Source of the DNA: Pseudomonadota bacterium
GTDB lineage: Bacteria > Pseudomonadota > Alphaproteobacteria > Caulobacterales > Caulobacteraceae
Length of the DNA stretch: 54,486 bases
Assembly: GCA_023386645.1 (NCBI GenBank)
Contig: JAEWJI010000054.1
Span: forward strand, 1 to 54,486
Direction: 5' to 3'
Position 1 is the stretch's first letter; the number at the start of each line of letters is the position of its first letter. Shown here piece after piece: positions 14,984 through 22,256 of this stretch. A program made the position numbers and the translations under genes. The notes beneath the pieces are model-generated. The model saw only the letters and a list, made by a program, of their open reading frames with translations, had not been told where the DNA came from and ran no database searches.

Positions 14984-16791
14984 TAGGCCCGCTTGAACCG
15001 GGCGAAGAAGCTGTCGATCGGGTTCTCGGCGCCGTGGCGGTGCATGATGACGTACTGCTGCAGGATCGAGAGGATGTTGTTCCAGGCCCAGTAGACCAGC
15101 AGGCCGGCCGCGAACGGGGTCATGATGAAGGTGAAGACGATCGGCAGGAAGGCGAAGATCTTACGCTGAACGGGGTCGGGCGCGGGCGGGTTCATCGCCT
15201 GCTGCAGCCACATGGTCAGGCCGTAGACGATCGACAGGACGCTGAGGCCGAGCGTCCCCACCAGCATGGCGCCGATCACCGGGACCGATCCCGGGTCCCA
15301 GGGGATCAGGCCGAACAGGGTCCAGATGTTGGACGGATCGCGCGCCGACAGGTCGCGGATCCAGCCGAAGAAGGGGGCATGCCGCATCTCGATGGTGACG
15401 AACAGCACCTTGTAGAGGGCGTAGAAGACCGGGATCTGGACCAGGATCGGCAGGCAGCCGGCCAGGGGATTGATCTTCTCCCGCTGGTACAGGGCCATGG
15501 TCTCCTGCTGCTGCTTGGCCGGATCGTCGCCGTACTTCTTCTTGATCTCCTCCATCTTGGGCTGGAGGGTCCGCATCTTGGACAGGCTGGCGTAGGCCTT
15601 GTTGGCCAGCGGGAACATGATGATCTTGACCACCACGGTCAGGGCCAGGATGGCCAGGCCGAAGTTGCCCAGCAGGCCGTAGAAGAACTCCACCACCAGG
15701 AAGATCGGGCGGGTCAGGAAGAACAGGAAGCCCCAGTCGATGGCGTAGATGAAGCGGGGCAGGTCCAGCGACTTCTCGTAGGCCGCAAGGATCTCGTTGC
15801 GTTTGACGCCGGCGAACAGGTGCTGGGTCTCGGTGATCTGACGGCCGGGCGCGATGGCGCGGGCGGCGCCCAGGATGTTGGCCTCATGGACGGCGATCTG
15901 GCCGGTCGGACCCGTGACGTTGCGGATGCGGAACTCGGCCTCGACGGCTTCGCTCTGGGGCGGGATCAGGGCCGCCATCCAGTATTTGTCGGTGATGCCC
16001 AGCCAGCCGCCGGTCGATTCATGCTCGACGCGAGGCCGCTTCTTCCAGTCGGAGTATTTGATCTGCTGGGTCGTGTAGCCGCCGTCGCGGCCGAAGGTCC
16101 CGATCGCGCCTTCGTGCAGGATCATGTCGCGGCCCAGCGTGGCCGGCACGCCCTGGCGCTGGACCGAGCCGTAGGGGGCGATGGTGATCGCGCCGGTCCC
16201 GAGGTTGGCGACCGTGTCGGTGACCGTGAACATGTAGCGGTCGTCCAGCGACACCACCCGGGTGAAGCGCAGGCCCTGGCCATTGTCCCAGGTCAGGGTG
16301 ATCGGGGTGGTCGGGGTCAGGGTCGAGCCCGAGGTCAGCCGCCACAGGGTGTTGGGGCCGGGGACGCCGCCCGGCACGTTCTGACCCACCCAGCCGAACT
16401 GGGCGAAATAGGCGTGCTCCATCCCCTGGGGCCGGAACAGCTCCACCGGGGGCGAGTCCGCGTCGATGGTGTCCTTGTACCGCACCAGGAACAGGTCATC
16501 GATCCGGCCGCCGAGCAGGGACAGAGAGCCGCGCAGGGTCGGGGTCTGGATCGGCACGCGGGCGGCCGAGGCCAGGGCCTGGGTGCGGTCGGTGACGAAG
16601 ACCGCGCTCTGGGGGCGCAGGGCGGTGGCCGCGGCGGCCTCGGCGCTCTGGCTGGCCGCCGGCTGCTGGGCTTCGAGCGCCGCCTTCCGGCGCTCCGCCT
16701 GCGGCTGCATGACGAAGATCTGGTAGAGGATCAGGATCGCCAGCGTGCACACGATGAAGACGACCGTGTTGCGCGTGTTCTCGGATTTCAT
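14983..16791 (-). CDS. yidC: Membrane protein insertase YidC
   Basis: A 602-residue inner-membrane insertase that places and folds membrane proteins with or without Sec. An N-terminal signal-anchor (residues 8-28, NTVVFIVCTLAILILYQIFV) is followed by the large periplasmic beta-sandwich domain (about 70-350) and the conserved five-helix core from about 355, including YALYKVLFVTIEMRHAPFFG and FAAGLLVYWAWNNILSILQQ. The ATG at 16791 overlaps the rnpA stop (ATGA). An alternative upstream start in the same frame would lie inside rnpA and is rejected. Confidence 0.95.
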   Translation of the reverse strand: MKSENTRNTVVFIVCTLAILILYQIFVMQPQAERRKAALEAQQPAASQSAEAAAATALRPQSAVFVTDRTQALASAARVPIQTPTLRGSLSLLGGRIDDLFLVRYKDTIDADSPPVELFRPQGMEHAYFAQFGWVGQNVPGGVPGPNTLWRLTSGSTLTPTTPITLTWDNGQGLRFTRVVSLDDRYMFTVTDTVANLGTGAITIAPYGSVQRQGVPATLGRDMILHEGAIGTFGRDGGYTTQQIKYSDWKKRPRVEHESTGGWLGITDKYWMAALIPPQSEAVEAEFRIRNVTGPTGQIAVHEANILGAARAIAPGRQITETQHLFAGVKRNEILAAYEKSLDLPRFIYAIDWGFLFFLTRPIFLVVEFFYGLLGNFGLAILALTVVVKIIMFPLANKAYASLSKMRTLQPKMEEIKKKYGDDPAKQQQETMALYQREKINPLAGCLPILVQIPVFYALYKVLFVTIEMRHAPFFGWIRDLSARDPSNIWTLFGLIPWDPGSVPVIGAMLVGTLGLSVLSIVYGLTMWLQQAMNPPAPDPVQRKIFAFLPIVFTFIMTPFAAGLLVYWAWNNILSILQQYVIMHRHGAENPIDSFFARFKRA

Positions 16792-17222
16792 GCGGGTGAG
16801 CGGTCCTGGCCGGAGGGTTCGCCGGATTGCGGTTGTGAGCGAGCGTCTGGCGCCGTCGCGCCCCTGTTCCCCGGATTGGGGGCCGCGAGCCTTGTAAGCG
16901 CCCATTTGACATCGTCAAGCAACCGCTCCCAGGGGCGGTCGGGCGTGCCCATGCGGGCGATCAGCACATAGTCGAAGCCGGGCAGGCCGTGGAGAGGCGC
17001 GAGAGCGCGGGCGGCCTCGCGCAGCCGGCGCTTGGCGCGGTTCCTGACCACCGCTCCGCCGATCTTGCGGGTGGCGGTGAAGCCCAGGCCGATGTGGGCG
17101 GAGCCGTCGGCGCGGTCCAGCGCCTGGACGACCACCGCGCCCCGGGCCTCCGAACGGCCCTTGGCGGCCGCCAGGAACTGGGGCCGCGTGCGCAGGCGTT
17201 GGAGCTTGGGTTGGTCGGTCAT
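16788..17222 (-). CDS. rnpA: Ribonuclease P protein component
   Basis: A 144-residue protein subunit of RNase P, which trims tRNA 5' leaders. The family signature is GLGFTATRKIGGAVVRNRAKRRLREAAR (quoted by parts: TATRKIGGAVVRNR, then AKRRLREAAR) at about residues 45-74. N-terminal LQRLRTRPQFLAAAKG is also typical. The C-terminal 25 residues are a non-conserved Pro/Ala/Ser tail. Two adjacent ATGs (17225 and 17222) follow the sequence GGGGGAGGA; the second has more usual spacing and is chosen. That Shine-Dalgarno lies inside the stem of the repeat at 17225. It follows rpmH and overlaps yidC. Confidence 0.94.
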   Translation of the reverse strand: MTDQPKLQRLRTRPQFLAAAKGRSEARGAVVVQALDRADGSAHIGLGFTATRKIGGAVVRNRAKRRLREAARALAPLHGLPGFDYVLIARMGTPDRPWERLLDDVKWALTRLAAPNPGNRGATAPDARSQPQSGEPSGQDRSPA

Positions 17223-17224
17223 CA

Positions 17225-17270
17225 TTCCTCCCCCTTCGGGGGAGGGGGACCGCGAAGCGGTGGAGGGCGC
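17225..17270 (-). repeat. Double-hairpin palindromic repeat, copy 4 (contains the rnpA Shine-Dalgarno)
   Basis: On the minus strand the unit reads CGCCCTCCACCGC-TTCG-CGGT then CCCCCTCCCCCGAAGGGGGAGGA, ending directly at the rnpA start. The right arm GGGGGAGGA is the only Shine-Dalgarno for rnpA and is paired with CCTCCCCC in the predicted stem. Confidence 0.7.
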
Positions 17271-17296
17271 AAGCCCCACACACCGGCCGTGGCCTG

Positions 17297-17345
17297 GCCC
17301 CCTCCACCATCCTTCGGATGGTCCCCCTCCCCCAATGGGGGAGGA
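17297..17345 (+). repeat. Double-hairpin palindromic repeat, copy 5
   Basis: GCCCCCTCCACCATCC-TTCG-GATGGT then CCCCCTCCCCCAATGGGGGAGGATT. It is in opposite orientation to copy 4, separated by about 26 bases, and the pair fills the rpmH-rnpA gap. It may attenuate rpmH transcripts or modulate rnpA translation. Confidence 0.7.
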
Positions 17346-17361
17346 TTGGGAGCAAGCCGGC

Positions 17362-17496
17362 TTACGCCGTCAGGCGCTTGCGGCCCTTGGCGCGGCGGCG
17401 CGCAACGATCTTCTGTCCGTTCTTGGTGGCCATCCGCGAACGGAAGCCGTGACGGCGCTTGCGCACGAGTCGCGACGGCTGATAGGTCCGCTTCAC
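17362..17496 (-). CDS. rpmH: 50S ribosomal protein L34
   Basis: A 44-residue ribosomal protein found by direct translation from a GTG at 17496 to TAA at 17362: KRTYQPSRLVRKRRHGFRSR then MATKNGQKIVARRRAKGRKR and LTA. The sequence matches the nearly invariant L34 family end to end. GGAG lies 9 bases upstream. It heads the rpmH-rnpA-yidC-engB transcript, the canonical arrangement. Confidence 0.97.
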   Translation of the reverse strand: MKRTYQPSRLVRKRRHGFRSRMATKNGQKIVARRRAKGRKRLTA

Positions 17497-17559
17497 GGTC
17501 GGCTCCAGTCAAGAGGGTGGGGACGGACAAAACAACGCGTCCGTCGCAGGAAGGGCGGG

Positions 17560-17588
17560 CGTATAAGGGCGAGAGCCCGTCGTGTCAA
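17560..17588 (-). promoter_or_regulatory. Strong housekeeping promoter for rpmH
   Basis: On the minus strand TTGACA (17588-17583) and TATACG (17565-17560) are separated by exactly 17 bases. The -35 is a perfect consensus and the -10 a good one, unusual in this GC-rich genome. Transcription would begin near 17553, giving a leader of about 57 bases to the rpmH GTG. It suits a ribosomal protein operon. Confidence 0.65.
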
Positions 17589-17665
17589 CGCGAACGCGAA
17601 CAGACCGGCGGCTCCGGCGTTACCCGACGCGCCCCGATAAGCTCGGCAGGGACGAAGGCGACGAC

Positions 17666-18382
17666 GTGAAGCGGTTTCTTCCCCTGATCCTGGTTCTGGG
17701 CGTGCTGGCCCTGATCTTCGCCATGGGCTGGAACCGGTATCTGTCTCTCGACACCATCCGTGAACACGGCGGCTGGCTGAGGGGGATGGTCGAGACGCAT
17801 TACTGGCTGGCGCTGCTGGCGGTGGTGGCGGTCTTCGCCCTGACCACCGCGAGCGTGACGCCCGGCGTCTTCTTCGTCACCATCACCGCCGGATACATGT
17901 TCGGGCCGTGGGTGGGAGGGGTGGCCACGGCCGTGGCGGCCACCCTGGGAGCGGTGATGGTCTATGGGGTGGCGCGCACCGCCGTGGGCGAGAGCCTGAA
18001 ACGCCGGGCCGAGCGCAAGGGCGGGGTTTTCGCCAAGGTCTGCGAAGCGGTGGACCGCGACACCTTCTGGTACGTGCTGGCCGCCCGGCTGGCGGTGGTT
18101 GTGCCCTTCCACATGATCAATGTGGCGGCGGGGGTGATGAACGTGCGGCTGGCGCCTTACCTCGTCGCCACCCTGATCGGCCTGTTGCCGGCGCACATCA
18201 TCTACTGCTGGATCGGTTCGCGGCTGAACCAGCTGCTGGCCGAAAATCCGAACCCGGACATCCCTGCCCTGTTCAACCAGTTCTGGGCCCCGATGGCGGG
18301 GGTGTTCGTCCTGGCCGTGGTCCTGCCCTTCGTTCTGAAGGCGGTGCAGAAGCGGCTCATGCCAGGGACGGCGGCCCCATGA
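17666..18382 (+). CDS. TVP38/TMEM64 (VTT-domain, DedA-like) membrane protein
   Basis: A 238-residue inner-membrane protein with an N-terminal helix (FLPLILVLGVLALIFAMGW) and the VTT/SNARE-associated core from about residue 50: VTPGVFFVTITAGYMFGPW, then GGVATAVAATLGAVMVYGVA, the re-entrant-type FHMINVAAGVMNVRL and YLVATLIGLLPAHIIYCWIG. The family includes lipid scramblase-like and envelope-maintenance proteins. The GTG at 17666 is chosen as it opens the first helix; a start further 5' (17582) would add an unlikely basic tail. Its stop overlaps the sensor kinase start by ATGA, so the two are coupled. Confidence 0.85.
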   Translation: MKRFLPLILVLGVLALIFAMGWNRYLSLDTIREHGGWLRGMVETHYWLALLAVVAVFALTTASVTPGVFFVTITAGYMFGPWVGGVATAVAATLGAVMVYGVARTAVGESLKRRAERKGGVFAKVCEAVDRDTFWYVLAARLAVVVPFHMINVAAGVMNVRLAPYLVATLIGLLPAHIIYCWIGSRLNQLLAENPNPDIPALFNQFWAPMAGVFVLAVVLPFVLKAVQKRLMPGTAAP

Positions 18383-19830
18383 GGCTGGGCGGACCGGCCA
18401 GATGGACGCCTGAGGGCGGATGGCGAGTCTGGGCGCGGCGACGGCTGCACGCGCCGGACGGCCTGTCGTCGCGACTGCTGCTGCTGACGGTCGCCTTCAC
18501 CCTGGCCGTCGAGGCCCTGATCATCGGCCCGAGCGCCGCCTCGTTCCACGAGCGGTGGCTGAGGGACCGGCTGCAGTCGGCGGAACTGGCTTCCGTCGGG
18601 GTCGAGGCCCTGCCCTATTCGGCGGTCGAGGACGAGACGGCGGACCAGCTCCTGCGCATCGGCGGGGTGTCGGCGGTGGCGGTCAGCGACCAGGGCGTCA
18701 TGCGGCTGCTGCTCCAGGCGCCCATGCTGCCGCGCCAGCCGGACTTCATCGACCTGAGGCGCCGCAACGTGGCCGAGCGGCTGATCGACCCGTGGCGGAC
18801 CCTGATGGGGCACCCCGACCGGTTCATCCGGGTGCGGGCCGAGCCGCGCTATCGCTCGGGCGATTTCATCGAGATCGCCGCCCCGGCCGAGCCGCTGAAG
18901 CGCGAGCTGGGGGCCTATCTGGTCAACAGCCTGGTCGTGTCGGTGCTTATCTCGGCGGTGGCCGGCGCCCTGCTCTACGCGGGTCTGGCCTTCCTGGTGC
19001 TGAGGCCGCTCAGGCGCGTCACCGGCGCGATCGAGCGCTTCGCCGCAGACCCGGAGAGCCCGGGCGAGGAGCCCTCGGACCGCCACGACGAAATCGGGCG
19101 GGTCGAGCGGGAGCTGGCCCGGATGCAGGAGGAGGTTCGCCAGTCCCTGCGCAGCCGGGCGCGTCTGGCGGCGCTGGGCGAGGCGGTGGCCAAGATCAAC
19201 CACGACCTGCGGAATATGCTGACCTCCGCCCAGATGGCGTCCGAACGGCTGGCGGACTCGGCCGACCCGCAGGTGGCCAAGGCCCTGCCCCGGCTGGAGC
19301 GCGCCCTGGGCCGGGCCGCGACCCTGACCCGCAACGTGCTGGACTTCGGCAAGTCGGAGGAGCCGGCGCCCCAGAAGACGAAGGTGGCCCTGGCCGCCGC
19401 CGTGACCGTCGCGGCCGAGGACGCGGGGCTCGACCCCCGGGGGGTTCGGCTGGAGCGGGCCATTCCGCCTCGGTTCTCGGTCCAGGCCGACCCCGACCAG
19501 CTGAACCGCGTGCTGGTCAACCTGATGCGCAACGCCCGCCAGGCCATCGAGGCGGACCCGGCCCGGCCCGCCCGCGCGCGCGGCAAGGTGACCGTCTCCG
19601 CCCACGGCGAGGACGGAATGTGCGTCATCCGCGTCGCCGACAACGGCCCGGGCATCCCCTCGCGCATCTCCGAACAGCTGTTCCAGCCCTTCGTTTCGGG
19701 CCGGGGCTCCGAAGGGGTGGGTCTGGGCCTGACCATTTCGCGCGAACTGATCGCCAACCACGGCGGCGCCCTCGCCCTTGTCGACAACGGTCCGGAAGGC
19801 GCGACGTTCGAGATCAAGTTGCCGGGGTGA
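18379..19830 (+). CDS. Membrane sensor histidine kinase (orphan)
   Basis: A 483-residue kinase. Transmembrane helices are at about 33-55 (LLLLTVAFTLAVEALIIG) and 180-205 (LVVSVLISAVAGALLYAGLA), enclosing a periplasmic sensor of about 120 residues with no recognised fold. A HAMP region (LRPLRRVTGAIERFA) follows, then the H-box with His in KINHDLRNMLTS, the N-box NLMRNARQAIE, G1 VADNGPGIP and G2 GVGLGLTISRELI. No response regulator is adjacent. The ATG overlaps the VTT-protein stop (ATGA), suggesting the kinase reports on the same membrane process. Confidence 0.9.
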   Translation: MRLGGPARWTPEGGWRVWARRRLHAPDGLSSRLLLLTVAFTLAVEALIIGPSAASFHERWLRDRLQSAELASVGVEALPYSAVEDETADQLLRIGGVSAVAVSDQGVMRLLLQAPMLPRQPDFIDLRRRNVAERLIDPWRTLMGHPDRFIRVRAEPRYRSGDFIEIAAPAEPLKRELGAYLVNSLVVSVLISAVAGALLYAGLAFLVLRPLRRVTGAIERFAADPESPGEEPSDRHDEIGRVERELARMQEEVRQSLRSRARLAALGEAVAKINHDLRNMLTSAQMASERLADSADPQVAKALPRLERALGRAATLTRNVLDFGKSEEPAPQKTKVALAAAVTVAAEDAGLDPRGVRLERAIPPRFSVQADPDQLNRVLVNLMRNARQAIEADPARPARARGKVTVSAHGEDGMCVIRVADNGPGIPSRISEQLFQPFVSGRGSEGVGLGLTISRELIANHGGALALVDNGPEGATFEIKLPG

Positions 19831-19851
19831 CGGCTCCCAGCGCGTAAGACA

Positions 19852-20643
19852 TCAGAACCAGTCTCGCGGCATGGTGTGGGGCGCTGGCGCGAGATCGACC
19901 TTGTGGTGCGTCGCGGCCATGGCCTCGAAGATCGACAGCAGGGCGCGGTAGCGATGATCGAACAACGGCAGCATGGCGACCCAGGTCTCGCTCGTTCGCA
20001 TCTGCTGATACAGGTCCATGTAAAGGGCGTTGGTCACCCCTCCCCATCCATAGGTGCGGGGATGCTGCGACAGCGTCAGGTGGAAGCCATGAAGCGGCCG
20101 GAACTTCAGTTCCGGTGGCGGCAAGGGCAGGCCGCGATCCTGGATGATCCGCCAGAGGTAGTATTCGTCCAGCCCTATGGTTGATCGACAATCGATGCGG
20201 GTCAGGGGATAGAACGCGTCCCAGGCCGTGAAATGAAGTCCGGTCAGTCTTTCCTGACCCGGTCGGACTATGTTGGAATAGGGAAGCCCGGACTTGGCCA
20301 TGCTGGCCAGATGGCTGGGTGCGATAGGCTCCACGATCAATATGTCGATGTCGCCGATGTAGACATAGTCCGCACGCGTGGAAGGCTCGGTGACGAAGCG
20401 GATGCTGTTTGGAGCATTGTTGAACTCGACCCTGGACAGGACCAGCCTGTCTCCGAGGAGCTCGAGGGCGTCGGGATTGTCGCGTTCGAACCGTCGTGGC
20501 TCCTCCAGGCCGATCTCCACGACAGTGTTCGCGTTGGTCGCCAGGACGGACGCCGCATAGGGCAGAACAAACGGCTCATAGCGACGGTTCGCCACCGTAT
20601 AGACGGTCAGGTGCGGCGCTTCGCCTTGCATGTCGGACCTCAT
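19852..20643 (-). CDS. GT-A-like putative glycosyltransferase
   Basis: A 263-residue protein beginning with a pattern seen in GT-A enzymes (LTVYTVANRRYEPFVLPYAA), followed by VVEIGLEE and a metal-binding-type Asp-x-Asp in YVYIGDIDILIVEP (Asp98/Asp100). The second half has aromatic motifs (GLHFTAWDAFYPLTRIDCRS, then LHGFHLTLSQHP). It probably adds a sugar to a cell-surface glycan; donor and acceptor are unknown. Its ATG overlaps the methyltransferase stop (ATGA). It is the last gene of the 24,585-19,852 cluster and has lower GC: a hand count of 20341-20460 gives 69/120 (57%), against 44/60 (73%) at 18481-18540. Confidence 0.6.
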   Translation of the reverse strand: MRSDMQGEAPHLTVYTVANRRYEPFVLPYAASVLATNANTVVEIGLEEPRRFERDNPDALELLGDRLVLSRVEFNNAPNSIRFVTEPSTRADYVYIGDIDILIVEPIAPSHLASMAKSGLPYSNIVRPGQERLTGLHFTAWDAFYPLTRIDCRSTIGLDEYYLWRIIQDRGLPLPPPELKFRPLHGFHLTLSQHPRTYGWGGVTNALYMDLYQQMRTSETWVAMLPLFDHRYRALLSIFEAMAATHHKVDLAPAPHTMPRDWF

Positions 20644-21311
20644 GAGCGGCGCTTAAGGGGAGCGGACGAGCGGGATGCCGAGCCCTTTGTCGATCGCCTG
20701 GCGCGGGCGACGTCGCTGAGCTTCCAAACTCCCAGCATCTTGCGCCCAAATCGTTCGTGCGAAGGGATGCTGGGGCGTTCGACGATCCGGTCGACGGGCG
20801 GAGGAAGATTGAACGGCGCCCGCTCCAGGTTCAGCGGCCGCCACGACCCGACCCGGGCAGGGACGTTTTCCTCAATGAAGGGAAAGGTTGTGGTGATCAG
20901 CCAGTCCGAGCCGGATTGGACGAAGTTGTCGAGCGCCCGCGTGATCATGTCGATGGGCAGGTGCACCAGGCAGTCGCGGCACAGGATGGCGTCGGCGCGG
21001 GGCAGGGCCTCTTCCACGATGTCCAGTTGTTCGAACCTGAACTGCCCCCGACTTCTGGCGAGCTCAAGGACCTCCGGAACAACATCGAAGCCCCGGTAGT
21101 CGACGGCTTCCGCCACGGGGCGGATCCAGTTGAAATCGCCGCAAGGCGCGTCGTTGAGGCTGCGGATTCTCAGGCGGGAGATCTGTTCCAGCAACTGCGG
21201 CACCAGTTCGTTTGTGGCCAGCAGGGTTGATCCCGTGCCTGAAACCGACTCCGCGCTGAGCCAGCGGTTCTCCAGGAAGACCTGCCGGAAGACATCTTCG
21301 GTCTTCTCCAT
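20640..21311 (-). CDS. Class I SAM-dependent methyltransferase of a glycan cluster
   Basis: A 223-residue protein. The SAM motif I is the variant SLNDAPCGDFNWIRPVA (about 51-67). It is followed by YRGFDVVPEVLELAR, then FEQLDIVEEALPRADAILC and CRDCLVHLPIDMITRALDNF. A pre-motif ESVSGTGSTL is typical of the subgroup found beside glycosyltransferases, thought to methylate sugars or caps of surface polysaccharides. GAGGAGCTATGG precedes the ATG. It is coupled to the downstream GT-A-like gene by an ATGA overlap. Confidence 0.8.
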   Translation of the reverse strand: MEKTEDVFRQVFLENRWLSAESVSGTGSTLLATNELVPQLLEQISRLRIRSLNDAPCGDFNWIRPVAEAVDYRGFDVVPEVLELARSRGQFRFEQLDIVEEALPRADAILCRDCLVHLPIDMITRALDNFVQSGSDWLITTTFPFIEENVPARVGSWRPLNLERAPFNLPPPVDRIVERPSIPSHERFGRKMLGVWKLSDVARARRSTKGSASRSSAPLKRRS

Positions 21312-21395
21312 CCATAGCTCCTCTAGGAATCGAGCCTGACCACGGTCGCGACGACATCCAAGATGTTCATCGGGCGCCGGGTCGCGTGGCGAAGA

Positions 21396-22256
21396 TCAGA
21401 CATCCACCGCCTCCCCCGCGATCTGGCGGAACAGGGGGTGGTTATCGAAGTGGTCGACGACGGAGCGGACGAAGCGGCGGCCGTGCAGGCGTTCCAGGGC
21501 GGCCATGGCGATGGGCTTGCGCGCCTCGCGCTCAGCGGCGGTGAAGCTCTGGGTCTTGAAGTGGATGGCGAGAACCCAGGGAGCGATGGCGCAGAGCCAT
21601 CCGGCTTCAAGCAGCCGGAAGCAGATGTCGTCCTCCTCGCCGTAGCCTCGGGCGAAGTTCTGGGCGTCAAACCCGCCGACGGAGCGCACGACCTCGGCGC
21701 GCCAGAGGGTGCAGAAGCCGTTCACCGACGGCGTCACGATCGGACGGCGACCGAACTTCCAGCCGAGCTGGGGCGACAGGTGGTCGACGCCGAGCGCGAT
21801 CTCGGCGTTGTCGAGGTCCATCCAGGACCGGCGCGCTGCGATGGCGATGCTCTGGCTGCCCGCATGGTTCGACAGCGGTCCGATCCCGGCCAGCATCGGA
21901 AAGGCGCGGGCCGCGGCTACCAGCTGCTCGATCTCGCCGCGACGGATGAGACAGTCGGAGTTCAACAGCAGCACGAACTCCGCGGCGGTCTCGAACGCGC
22001 GGTTGATGTTGGTGGTGTAGCCCTGGTTCTCGGCGTGGCGGTGGTAGCGACATCCCGCTTCGGTCGCTCGGTTCTGGAGGCGTTCCCAGGCCGGGTCGGT
22101 GGAGCCGTCGTCCAGAAGCCGGATGCGTCCGGCTTCGACGCCGCTGTCCAGCAGAAAGTCCAGCGCCCGCTCGGTCACCGCGATGGCGTTGAACACGGGG
22201 ATGGCGACTTCCCAGTCCGCGAAGCTGTCCTGTGCGGCCATTTCACTGCTCACCAT
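21396..22256 (-). CDS. Glycosyltransferase family 2
   Basis: A 286-residue inverting GT-A enzyme. The nucleotide-sugar site is shown by VAIPVFNAIAVTERALDFL (about 17-35) and LLDDGSTDP (about 47-55), the metal site by VLLLNSDCLI, and the acceptor/base region by GYGEEDDICFRLLEAGW. It transfers one sugar in surface polysaccharide synthesis at the cytoplasmic face; no membrane helix is seen. The ATG overlaps the end of the upstream gene by seven bases (ATGGTGA). Confidence 0.9.
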   Translation of the reverse strand: MVSSEMAAQDSFADWEVAIPVFNAIAVTERALDFLLDSGVEAGRIRLLDDGSTDPAWERLQNRATEAGCRYHRHAENQGYTTNINRAFETAAEFVLLLNSDCLIRRGEIEQLVAAARAFPMLAGIGPLSNHAGSQSIAIAARRSWMDLDNAEIALGVDHLSPQLGWKFGRRPIVTPSVNGFCTLWRAEVVRSVGGFDAQNFARGYGEEDDICFRLLEAGWLCAIAPWVLAIHFKTQSFTAAEREARKPIAMAALERLHGRRFVRSVVDHFDNHPLFRQIAGEAVDV

